DNA from: Harmonia axyridis
Lineage: Eukaryota; Arthropoda; Insecta; Coleoptera; Coccinellidae
NCBI RefSeq assembly: GCF_914767665.1
Contig: NC_059506.1
Location: 20,933,825 to 20,997,824 of the forward strand
DNA: 64,000 bases
Direction: 5' to 3'
The notes under the pieces are model-generated. The model ran no database searches. It was not told the origin of the DNA and worked only from the letters and a program-made list of their open reading frames with translations. Position numbers and translations under genes: made by a program. Positions 35,525 to 46,600 of the stretch are shown piece after piece (position 1 is the first letter of the stretch; each line of letters begins with the position of its first letter).

Positions 35525-36440
35525 AGAAGCAGGGCCGGCGCAAGGACACGACGAGGCAACCATTTTAGACGTCACTTAGTCGGGGGGCATCTTAGCTAAG
35601 TTCGGCGAATTAGTATATACAGGGTGATTCCGGAGGAGACCGTCAGATTTTAGGAGAAGTTTACACTAGTCAAGGCAGTTTCGAAACAATGTTTGGTTTT
35701 TGGTTGGGGTCCTTTATTGAGAGTCTACAGGGTGATTTGTACGATTCGACCGTTTTTCCTTTTATTCATAACTTTGGTATGGCTCGATCAATATTGATGA
35801 AATTTTCAGTGTAGAACAATATGATTGTCTACTTTCAATAATTCCAACACTTTCTCAAAAATACAGGGTGGGAATTATGATAAGTTCATATTACATTTGC
35901 AGGTTGAAAAAACACCTGTATCTACATTCCGTTTTCAAAACTTCACTACCATAAGTGTGTATCACTGGAGCGTTTTTAATTTTTTTGGCACTGGTCCAGT
36001 TTTCCTAGAATAAATTTTTAAAGATGATAAATATCGTTATTTCGCTCCAATGTAGTGAGAATATTCTGAACTAGATAGAAAAGCTATTTCATCCAATGAT
36101 ACAAAGCTCTTCCGAATGATGAAAAATAGTTTTTATCAAATTGAAAATTTTCCATGAGACTTAAAACTCAATTTAAATCAAGTTCGTTAAGATCCATGGT
36201 TACCATCACAGTGAACCACAGAATGAGAATATTAAATAAATAATCTGTTACAAGAAGTGTATTTCAACATGCCCCAATTATTTACTCCTGCGGAATATGC
36301 AGATTTGATTCGAAACTGCCTTGACTAGTGTAAACTTCTCCTAAAATCTGATGGTCTCCTACGGAATCACCCTGTATATTTTTTCTTTCGCTTACTAGAA
36401 GAACCGTGTCGTCCGCCTATGATTCAAGCGCAGTCCCAGG
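35525..36440. mobile_element. hAT-like element ends with a nested palindromic element
   Basis: CAGGGCCGGCGCAAGGACAC at about 35530 resembles hAT termini of the CAGGGCCGG type. About 36405-36430 carries a related GTGTCGTCCGCC stretch that may belong to the opposite part. The interior is occupied by the separate palindromic element at 35620-36374. Outer boundaries are uncertain. Confidence 0.4.
35620..36374. mobile_element. Palindromic CAGGGTGATTCC-ended element
   Basis: Starts CAGGGTGATTCCGGAGGAGA and ends, reverse-complemented, CAGGGTGATTCCGTAGGAGA. TATA is on both sides. The inverted repeats run about 70 bp with few mismatches (shared AGGAGAAGTTTACACTAGTC). The 755-bp element has no recognisable coding sequence. 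Confidence 0.88.
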
Positions 36441-36639
36441 GGGTCATGACTCCGCCAAAATGGAACCATAGGTTAGGACACTTAATATCCGTTTCAAGCA
36501 GACAAGGTAAGAATTGATCCCATCAAAAAACTTTCCATAAAGCCCATAACGGTGACCCCTCCCCCCCAAAAAAAAATTAAGGCGGTCCTTGATAAAATCA
36601 AAATCTTCAGAAATGGATCCTATATTATTGATATATGTA

Positions 36640-37010
36640 TATATAAAGAATAGGATAGGTCCAAGGACCGTACCCTTTGGTACTCCCGCACTTGATAGTT
36701 CTGAAGCAACTTATCTTGTCATTTATATTTACAACCTGATTTATATTTAGTAGATAGTTCTTAATCATTTTAAGCGGGCCCCCAAGTATACACCGTTCTT
36801 CTAGTGGTTGGAATAAACTTTCATGGAAAACCGTATCGAAGGCTTTACAAAGATCAATAAATATGGCTAGACTCTTTGAATGTTTTGGTATTTTGAATTT
36901 AAACTATGTATTCACTAGATCGAATATAGCGTCTTCTTTAGATCTCTGTTTCCAGAATCCATAATGTCTAGTCATGAATAGATGAGGTTGTGGCTTTCTA
37001 AAAATAGATC
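36640..37010 (-). pseudogene. Non-LTR retrotransposon reverse-transcriptase fragment
   Basis: The minus strand reads AIFIDLCKAFDTVF (about 36823-36868), the first catalytic-Asp motif of the RT palm. Further on it reads GVPKGTVLGP (about 36658-36686), the conserved RT motif with sequence G-x-P-x-G. Intervening sequence is shifted in frame. This is a dead fragment of a jockey/R1-like element; the clade is not certain. Confidence 0.8.
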
Positions 37011-37129
37011 AACCTCTCAAAAACATTTTTTAAATTTTCATTAAAATAGTTATTAATCACCTAAATTGGCCTATAGTTCTTGATATGTCATTTACACGGA
37101 TTCAAAGAGGTGGGTAACAATAGATATTT

Positions 37130-37574
37130 TCAAGTCAGATCAGTACTTCCAGTACTACTATATGGAATGGAAGCCTGGACGCTTAAGAAATACGACACCG
37201 ACAAGCTGGAAGCATTCGAGATGTGGACATATCGAAGAATCCTCAGAATAAGCTCGGTGAGCAGAATAACGAACAAGGAAGTATTGAGAAGAATGGGAAA
37301 GGAGAAGGAAATAGTCGACACAGTCAAAATCAGAAAATTGCAATATCTGGGCCACGTGATGAGAGGGGAGAGGTATACGCTGTTGCAAACTATTATACAA
37401 GGAAAAATACAGGGTAAAAGGAGTATAGGAAGAAGGTTGAACAACCTAAAGCAGTGGTACAACAGTAGCTCTGTTGAGTTGTTCAGATCCGCATCCGCAA
37501 CTTCAAAGATAAAAATCGCCATGATGACAGCCAACCTTACCTTCTTAAAGGAGATCAGATGGAATCCTAAATGA
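37130..37574 (+). pseudogene. RTE-type retrotransposon ORF, C-terminal fragment
   Basis: The frame reads VLPVLLYGMEAWTLKK, FEMWTYRRILRIS, NKEVLRRMGKEKEI, KLQYLGHVMRGERY and KIQGKRSIGRR. Together these form the standard C-terminal region after the reverse transcriptase in RTE-type non-LTR elements. The open frame begins at 37080, but the family similarity starts about 37137, so the fragment is 5'-truncated. It abuts an RT fragment of the opposite strand, indicating independent insertions. Function is lost. Confidence 0.88.
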
Positions 37575-38643
37575 GGAAAATGTCAAATTTATTGAGTGAG
37601 GGGAACTTAAAAAGTGAAGATGAATATTTTTTATGTGAACAGGAGAAACACTATCGGGACCAGAATAATTCTTTAGAGAGTTGATGTGACTGATAAGTTC
37701 ATTATCCTTTATAGGTTGCAAAAATATGAAATGGGCATAAAGATTTGAAAATTTTGACTCTGTAATAAATTCGTCATAAACAACACTTTTGGTACCTATA
37801 TTCAACGGTCTATTCGAGCATTTAGATTTGTTTGGGATGTTGAATTCATTGCCGCAAAAGAAGTGAACATTCAGAAGAATTTTTTACACTGTCAAAACAC
37901 ATTGATGATCTGCAGTCCAATGTAGGAACTTCCCTATATCTTAGCAGCTAATTGAATCCTCGTGGCCCTGATGCAATACTCAATTCTTCAAAAATTATGT
38001 CTTTCAACTGAATATTTATTTTACTACCGTATAGTGTTCGGAATTTCGCAAACTATGAGTGTACATATTTTTATGGAATTCTTTTAATAAAACGTAAATT
38101 ATTTCACTACACTGCTGGTTCATCAGATATTGGTCTCTTTACTGCTAAAATAATAGGAATTACAATATATTAATTATTATTTATAATTAACATAGCATGT
38201 TTGGAAGAATATTGGAATTGTAAGAGTTCTTCCACTTTTATTTTCTGAATGAGGGATTTCGAAATAATTTTTAAAATTATTACCAAATTCATTCTACAGA
38301 GGGGCAACTTTCTTCATTTAAGTATTCAATATTCATCAAATAATCCACCCCACAATTGAATTGAATGAAGTATAAGGTAAAAACTTTCGCCGTATAACTG
38401 CACGATTCATAAATATAAAAATTTTGTTATCTGTTATGTGCAAAATGATATTTTCAAAATATTCATATCATATTTAATTCATGCTCAGAGCAATGATTTT
38501 CAAAATACACAAGGCCAAAAATTTCATTACTGTCAGAAGAGAAGAAGAAATGCCTAACCTACAATATAATTCTCGATTTTGATTACATTTCAAAAACAGA
38601 ATATATCAAAACTTACTGTCTTATCGCAGCTGATTCTTATGAA
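37575..38643. other. No recognisable gene
   Basis: A+T-rich spacer that includes the region immediately 5' of the SFT2 gene (about 38560-38643). No motif can be named. Confidence 0.4.
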
Positions 38644-39360
38644 ATGGTTGATCTCAAGAAAGATTTAGAAGAATATCTTCTTCTTCAGAATGATCAGAAG
38701 AAAAATTTTAAGATACAAATGCCAGCAATTCCTAAGCCTTCATTACCAAAGTGGTTCAACAAAGAAGAACCAGCTGAAGAGGGTTGGTTCCAAGAAACAA
38801 AAAAAGATTGTTGTCCTAGTTTGGTAAAAATTACAGTTTCTGATGCTGATAAAATCCTTACATACCTACTTTTCAGAGTCGATTCCAAAGGTGGACATTT
38901 TTCGGAATATGTATTTGTGTAGGGGGATTATGTTTTTCTCTCTCCATGCTCTATGTTCCTGTTTTGATATTGAAAGCTAGAAAATTTGCACTATTATTCA
39001 CATTAGGCAGTTTTTTCTTTGTCCTTGGGTAAATATATTGTGTTATAGAAATGAAGTTGTAAGTAAATACAAAATCGTTTGCATTTCAGATTTTTTTTCC
39101 TAATGGGGCCATGGTCCTATTTGAAGCTTATGTTCACCAAAGAAAGACTACTTCTTACTATGTGTTACCTTGGCACATTATTTGCAACATTATACAGTGC
39201 TCTTCACCTTCAAAGCACTCCATTAACAGTATTATTTGCTGTTTTTCAAATAATAAGTCTGTTTTGGACAGTACTGTCCAATATTCCTGGAGGTGCAACA
39301 GGATTAAGTTTTTTCACGAAAATTTTTTCATCTTCAGTCTCAAGTACTTTACCTGTATAG
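38644..39360 (+). CDS. SFT2D3: SFT2-domain vesicle transport protein (SFT2D3-like), 3 exons, 200 aa
   Basis: Golgi/endosome membrane protein implicated in vesicle fusion. Exons are 38644-38823, 38877-39028 and 39090-39360. The 53-bp intron is phase 0 and the 61-bp intron is phase 2. Acceptors are CTTTTCAG and GCATTTCAG, and the joined frame is open for 603 nt. Residues 1-60 are cytosolic and charged, ending in DCCPSL. They are followed by SRFQRWTFFGICICVGG and four hydrophobic segments at about 68-92, 97-116, 131-150 and 155-175. Family motifs are KARKFALLFTLGS, FFLMGPWSYLKLMF and a closing NIPGG. Length is close to the vertebrate SFT2D3 protein (about 215 aa). The unspliced first frame runs on to 38922 and would miss all membrane segments. 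The gene is convergent with the TAK1-like gene. Confidence 0.93.
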
Positions 39361-39776
39361 AAAACAATTCAAATTCAGATATTTGAATTTGTATATAATG
39401 CATAAATTATATTGATAGATTAAATAAGAGAAAAATTGTTGTGATATATTTGTTGGTTACATATTTATAATGTTATCTATATAACATGCATATCAAATCC
39501 ACCATAAGGGTTCTATTTACTCTTCTCATCCGTGAAATGAAAGACTGTATTATAGTTTTTATAACAAATATTTATTGATGTTTGAAATATTAGTACCTAA
39601 TTTTCTGTTATAATTTATGTTTAAAGGTTTGCTTGGGACGAATGTTAATCATAGTTCATTTAGTGAGAGATTTAATTCATAGGCATGTGTAAGCATTCTA
39701 AGTAGATTCTATTGATATTCTTACTTGAATCAAATGAAATGTGAATGAAAAAGTAATTAAATTTCGTACAACAAAC

Positions 39777-39782
39777 AATAAA
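39777..39782 (+). promoter_or_regulatory. Candidate polyadenylation signal of the SFT2 gene
   Basis: AATAAA about 420 bases after the stop, followed about 20 bases later by GGTCGTGTTTTGT, a GU-rich element. This places the 3' end near 39805. Confidence 0.55.
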
Positions 39783-39805
39783 AGTGGTAATTTATAGATA
39801 TAGGT

Positions 39806-40570
39806 CGTGTTTTGTATTTGAAAACAAAATCATTACAATTTTGTATCATTTATTGCAGTAAACTTTTCAGCAAAATTTGAATTCTCCTTAATCATCTCTG
39901 GAAATTATGCCCAACTCTCTGCTACGGAATAGTAATTGCATTAAGAATAGACCAATAATTTATTATTAGATCTAATATGTTTGAATTTATTGTCTGAAAT
40001 TGTGGATGTGGTTATGAAGTCTTCGAAAAGCTTGAATGTTTAGAAGTTTAGAAAATGTCTTTGTTTCCATCAATGTAATACCCTCATGGAAATCGAAAAC
40101 TATCACCAAATATCAACACTTTTAGAATTTGATGAAACTTTTAATATCATCAGATTTTCAATTCTGGAATGAAATGGTATTGGTAGTTATGTCTTAGCAA
40201 GCCTCCAATGTTGAAAACTGGCAGTTGTAAGACTAGTCCACTATGGTGGTATTTCACAGAAGCAATTTAAAGAAAGTTTTGATACCACGCTGCTTGTTCT
40301 TTATCATGACACCAAAAGTATAACAAAAATGTTTAATATTAAAACAAACTCAAAAATAGTATATTTAAAAACGATATCTATAAACTAACATATTCAATAA
40401 ATACAAAACAGTCACATTTAAAAATACTTATTAATTACAGCTAATGAACAGTCGTTCCACTTAAAAAAAAGAACGCTTACTTATCTATTTTACATCATTC
40501 AGCATTCTATCAGATATAGAAAAATAAACTATATTGACAAGTTTAAATATCATTCGAGAGTTCTTGGATC
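39806..40570. other. Spacer between convergent genes
   Basis: Gap between the 3' ends of SFT2 (plus) and the TAK1-like gene (minus). A minus-strand ATTAAA at 40571-40576 is a possible poly(A) signal for the latter. Nothing else recognised. Confidence 0.4.
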
Positions 40571-40651
40571 TTTAATTGGACAAACAGATTTTATCAAGTT
40601 CACTGTACCGTCACAAAGAGTCATTCACTAATTAGTTCTGTTTGAACCATT

Positions 40652-43600
40652 TCAATGTTCTCTATTTCTGTTGTTTACATTTGCACTTGTACCTTCTTTT
40701 TGAGCAACAAGGAAATTCCTCAACTGTAGAAGAGATTCATACTCTTTCTGAAGTTCTTCTTGCTGCTGTTGATCTTTCAGCTGTTGGTCCAATATCCTGT
40801 TCTTCTCTTTATTCAAATGTACTAACTCTGATTGTACCTTGAAAAATAAATGAAAACCAATTAATGACGTAAAAAATACATACTGTACAGGGTGGCAGGT
40901 TTATATTATAAAAAGCGGTTTTGAAACTGTTTTGATGGTGTTTTGAAAAAATATAGCCGAGTCACTGAGTCTGAGTACATGGCTATATTTTTCCAAAACA
41001 GCATTAAAGCAGTTTTGGAAAATTTCATAGAATCTACTACGATTGAGCATGGGAGTTTCCCTTTATTTATTTTCAATACGTATACATGGTGTCCCAGAAT
41101 AAGGGTTCAATATTCCACTACCGCATTCTACTATCAAAAATATCGAGGGAAGATGAATATTTTCTTTCGAAAAATTGTTATTCGACAGAGCATGGTAGGA
41201 CCCTAAGATGGGTTAAATCTATTTTCTCCGGAACAAACGCAGCAAATAGTATATTGTGCAACAAGTGGGGAAAGTCCAACTTTTCTCGCGAATGTGGAAG
41301 TTTGTGGCACGAGCCTGAAAGGCGAGTGCCGCAAACACACGAGCGAGAAAAGGACTTTCTCCACATGTTGCACACTATACTTTTCCTACAACTGCACAAA
41401 TTTCAATAATTCAAGTAATGGACTTGATTCAAATCAAAATGACCTTCGTTGACAGTATGTGCTAATTTATTGCGTTTCCATAGAAACGACTCAAAAGCCC
41501 AATTTCATTGGTCTACCAAGGGAGGTGTGGGCAAAGTGCCGTGGGGAATATTATTTCCCACAGTATGCGCAATACATAGTTTTGCAATTGAGTAAACTAT
41601 GCAGAAAACGCTACTTTTCATAGCAGTTGTAGGAAAACTACTTTAATTTGGCATGGCTCGTGATCGGTGAACAGGAATAAAACTTTGCTTTCGCCGTTTT
41701 TTACCGAAATTCGAGGATTTATTGCAAAAAACTGATTATACATTTAGGATTCAAAGTATGTATTGTCCATTGCTGGCCAATACATTCTCCCATATTTCGG
41801 GCAGCGTAAAATCCCGCGTTGAAAAAACTGGTCATCTTTTGAAGCGATCCACGAATCGATCCAATTTTTTACTTCCTCATAAGATCGGAAGTACTGGCCA
41901 GCCAGACCGTATGCCATTGATCGAAACAAGTGATAGTCCGAGGAAACAACATCTGGGGAATACGGCGGGTGGGGTAGAACCTCCACTTTCAACACTTCCA
42001 ATTATGTCTTTACCACTTTCGCAACATGGGGTTAGCATTGTCATGCTGTCAAATCATTTTTTTGCAACTTTATGATGCAGACACAAATCGACTAATATTT
42101 CGATGGCATTATGTTTACAAATAACTAAGCTTATTGTATGACATCAATGATTTATTCATTTCGCCATCTATTGCAAAACGTCGGAAGAAAAGTTGTACAC
42201 CTAATAAGTCATTTTTGAGGCAATCGAAATTGCTTCAATCGAGGGCTAAGATAGAGATATTTTCGGTTATATATAAAGAAAAATATTTTCTCTATTTCAG
42301 TATGATAATGAGTTCATCACAATACTAAAAAGAGAGTTGTAATGACCTCATTACAGCATTGTCTTCAGTTAAATTTTTCGTTTTGCGGTTGTCTACACTG
42401 ACTTCCGGTCCCATCAAATTTCAACACACGTTAATTTCCAATATAATATAATTTGGATAAAGAGAAATGATTTGCAACATTATTCGCAAAATCTCTTAAT
42501 TCTGGTGGTGTTAAATCGATTTCGTCAGACATAACTTCGAATTTAATTAATTAATTATAATTAATATAATATATAATAATTAATTATAAATTATTTCAAA
42601 ATTTGAAACGCACGATTCAAACTCGAATTCCGTAATCTGTCAATTTTCGTAAGAGTCACACCAACTCCCAAGATACAATACAAAAGTGAGAGTATGATCT
42701 GAATTTTTAATTGAATTTCGACAATATTTCACAAAACTTGACTGAAATAGAGAAAATACCATCTTATACTCGTTGCAGAAGGCAATTCCAACACTCATGC
42801 ATTCGTGTTGGAATAGGAGCCCATTCTGCAAATTGTTTTAATATACAGGGTGTTTCCTAATTGAATGTCAACATTTATGGGGGTGATTTTTGGGCCCATT
42901 TTAAGGAAAAAACTTCATATGAACGTCTTACCTTTTGAGATATAGGGTGGTAAAGTTTTCAAAAATAAATCATTCATTATAAATATCTACAATACCACAG
43001 ATATTTAAATGAAATTTGTCATACTTGTACTATGAATCAAGAGGCATTTCTTAAAGTATCACTTTTTTTTTATTCCACCAGTGGCGTAATTTGACCTGCC
43101 TATTTTTGGCAGACATTGATGGTACGTCACAGATTTTTCTTGAAATAAAATAATTTTTGAAATTCCTAATCATTTCACGGTTTTCGCTTGAAAAAATAAA
43201 AACTGTTTCTCTTCATGATCATAACAATATCGTTAAAACATGCATATGACAATATCACCATGCAGAGACATACGTATATTTAATTTTTTCAGATGAAACC
43301 CGTGCGTCGGACTGATAAAATTCAAGAGATCAAATTTGCTCATAATTGAATACAGATTTAATTTTTTTTTTAATTTTTGAAAACTTTACCACCCAGTATC
43401 TCAAAAGGTAAAACGTTTGGGACATATCTTCATATGAGGTTTTTTCTTGAAATGTGCCCACAAATCACCCCCCTAAATATTGACATTCGGTTAGGAAACA
43501 CCCCGTATACTATTTTGAACTTCCTCCAATGTGGCGAATTATTGACCACTAATTCCGGGACATCCTGTATGCAGACACAAAATGGGAAAGTCGGGTGTTC

Positions 43601-46600
43601 TCATACCTTAAAATACTCCTTAGCTAATTGCTTGTGCTCTTCGAAGAGGGCCATCGATCTCGAATCGTTTGTGTCTGGAGTTGCCGGTCTCAGGGGGGAG
43701 TCCAAGAACGGAAACACTTCTTTTTCTAAAATCTCATCAGATATCGATTCCTCCTCAGGTAACGAATAACCCACAGGCTGCATTCCTGATTGGGACGCCG
43801 CGTTATTATCTGCAATGAGAGAAAATCCCAATGATTCACTATGAACTCACAACAACGTTTCGAATATATAAATTGAATCTTGAATTTCAGAAGTACGAAA
43901 GGCCATTCTTTCTAAGGCTGATTCTACTATTAATGTAATTCGTGAGAATGCCAAGTTTTGTCATAAGTGACACTTAATTGCATTCTATTGTGCAATGATT
44001 CAATTGACTGTTACGAATTGCATCCCGATTAGTTGAGTCATAAAAAACTCGAGAAAATACCTCACATGGCGTCCGGAGCTTTTGAGCGTTGTTAGAGAGC
44101 ACAAAATTGTATACAAGGTGTTTCATTATAAACAAGACAAACATATACATACAGGGTGTCCCGTAAAGACCACGTCAAACCGAAAGAGAATGTAGATTAA
44201 AGGATAACCCACCTGCTATGACAAAATTCCCATTCTACCCATTCTTGGTACAGGAAGACTCGTCGCTCCAAATGATCTTATTAAAAAAATCTGGATCTGC
44301 ATGATGTTTTCCAAAATTTTCCGGCAAAATTGAATTTCGTTGAGGTGAATAATTATGCGAGTAATATTTTCGCACGTAAACAATTGCCATTGTTCACTAA
44401 GTAATGCAACATCGAAGATTTCTTAACAGAATTGACAAACTTGATTTTGTCAGAAACGTACCCATTTGGATAAACAGCCATATCTTTTTTCTTTGAATAA
44501 CAAATGACTTGTGTGATACCTCTTTGATATCACTATAAAATAGACAATTCATTGGTGTAATGTGCAGCAGTAGCTCGGTACATTTTTTTTCCACTACGAT
44601 GGGCTAAACTTCATGAACAAAATTATCCACTACCAAAATTTCCAATAAAAATATTTCTCATAGCCCCCCTTTAGAATTTTCGGAGGATGTTTTTGATGTA
44701 AACGTTAAAATCATTCTTCAGCATTATTTTACTGAAAAAATTAACCACAAAGATGTAAAATTGTACCAACCGTAAGGGCAGAACTATTGAAAGGGGCAAA
44801 AATTAACTATTTTAAAAAAAAAAAATATCTAGAAAACGGTAAGACTTTTATAATGGGAATTTTGTCATAGCAGGTGGGTTATCCTTTGATCTACATTCTC
44901 CCTCGGTTTGAAGTGGTCTTTACGGGACACCCTGTATATTAGCGTAGATGACACGGGAATAATGCATTATTTTTGCCTCATAACATACCTCGTTTTCGAA
45001 GCATAAGCAAGATACAGGATGTTTAACGCAGTGGTGAACCCAACGGGGGTAAAATAGGCATATATGCCCCCAAAAGGTGTATCCATTATAAGTCACAACG
45101 CTCATTGATTTAATTGTGTAAACATTTAATCAATTCATCAACCAGGGCTTGATCTGATTTGACTGTCATCGGCATAATCATTATTTACTTACCGGCTATG
45201 AATGCCAAATTGATGATACAAATCGGGTAAAAATTAATGAGATTCTGAAGTAAAAGCTCCAAACTACTCGAATTGAAAGGACATTGCAAACGAATAATCA
45301 ATTTTTTTTCTTTACCCCCCCCCAAGGTTTGCGTCTGGGTACACCACAGGTTAAACCTCATTTCTGAGCAATATTCTATTGAGTGTGGTCACTTATGTAT
45401 AACCTTTGAATTTACGATTTCTAATGATTCCAGATTATTTTTGAATGCTAATTCAGAAAAAGTGAAGGCTTTCTGAGAATTTCTGTGAAAACATTTTTTC
45501 ATAAATCGAACATTTTTCGCATTGTCTACAGCGAAAAAAAGTTTGAAATTGTTGAAATGTTGCATGATATCACTTTTTTTTTATACCTAGCACGTAGATG
45601 AAAACAGAAATTCTGTTCATTAGTGTTAGGTATGAAAAATGAAATCGTGAAACATGTCAACATGGTGAAATTTTTTTCACGATTTATGTTAAATTTTTCT
45701 CACAGAAATTCATAAAAAATTCAGTTCATTCAGAAGATGAAATTCAATTCGGAAAAAAGAAAACACGAATATAGCAGGATTTACGCCAATTTGAATTTTT
45801 TTTCATGGTTCTACAACTTTTCTGAATTGAGCATCAAAAATACTCTGAAGTGACCAGAAATCATTACTTCAAAGGTTTTACATAATACATAACTGACCAC
45901 TCTATAGAATATTGCTTATTTCTGAGTGATCATCAATGTTATTTGTAGCTTTTTTGATGACAAAAAAGGGGTAAAAACTCAACGGTTCATAAGTTAATGG
46001 GATTTTTATAAAAAAAATTGTGGCGATGACGACTCACATTTTTTTAAATATTTCGGCAGAAGAAGAAATTTTTTCTTCTTCGATTCTGCAAATACATAGT
46101 ATTATAAGACTGTTTGCGGTTTGGACCAAAAATGTACAGGATGTTCATAGGAAGATCATGAACTAGGACAACTCAAATTCATCAAAACTCAAGATTTTCG
46201 AATTTGAACCTATATTTTTCATTATTTCAGTGGATTCTACGTACAAAAATAGTGGGGGTTACTTAAGCAAATCCCATACTTGAAATGCATACTTCAAGAG
46301 TTATCGAGGAAGAACTTTAAATGAGGAAAAACCGCAATTTATAACTGTGTGAAGCAGTGTGTGACTACCGGAAAACACAGAAAGAAAGTAAAATTCGATC
46401 TCCATAACCAAATTCGACATTTCCAGAATTGTAATGAATGATTAATAGTTGAAAATTGTATTGGTTTATGGATTTCTTAACAATTCCAATGAAAAATTAA
46501 TTATAATTCATGAAATGTAAAATTTAGTTATCCAAACATCGAACTTCAGTTTCTTTCTGTGTTTTCCGGAAGTCGCAGATTACTCTACAAAGTGAGGAAT

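Noticed and set aside
37130..37534. 134-codon minus-strand ORF
   Set aside because: Shadow of the RTE-type coding fragment on the plus strand.
38644..38922. Unspliced 92-aa protein for the SFT2 first exon
   Set aside because: Reading through the 53-bp intron shifts off the family; splicing at 38824-38876 restores SRFQRWTFFGICIC and all membrane segments.
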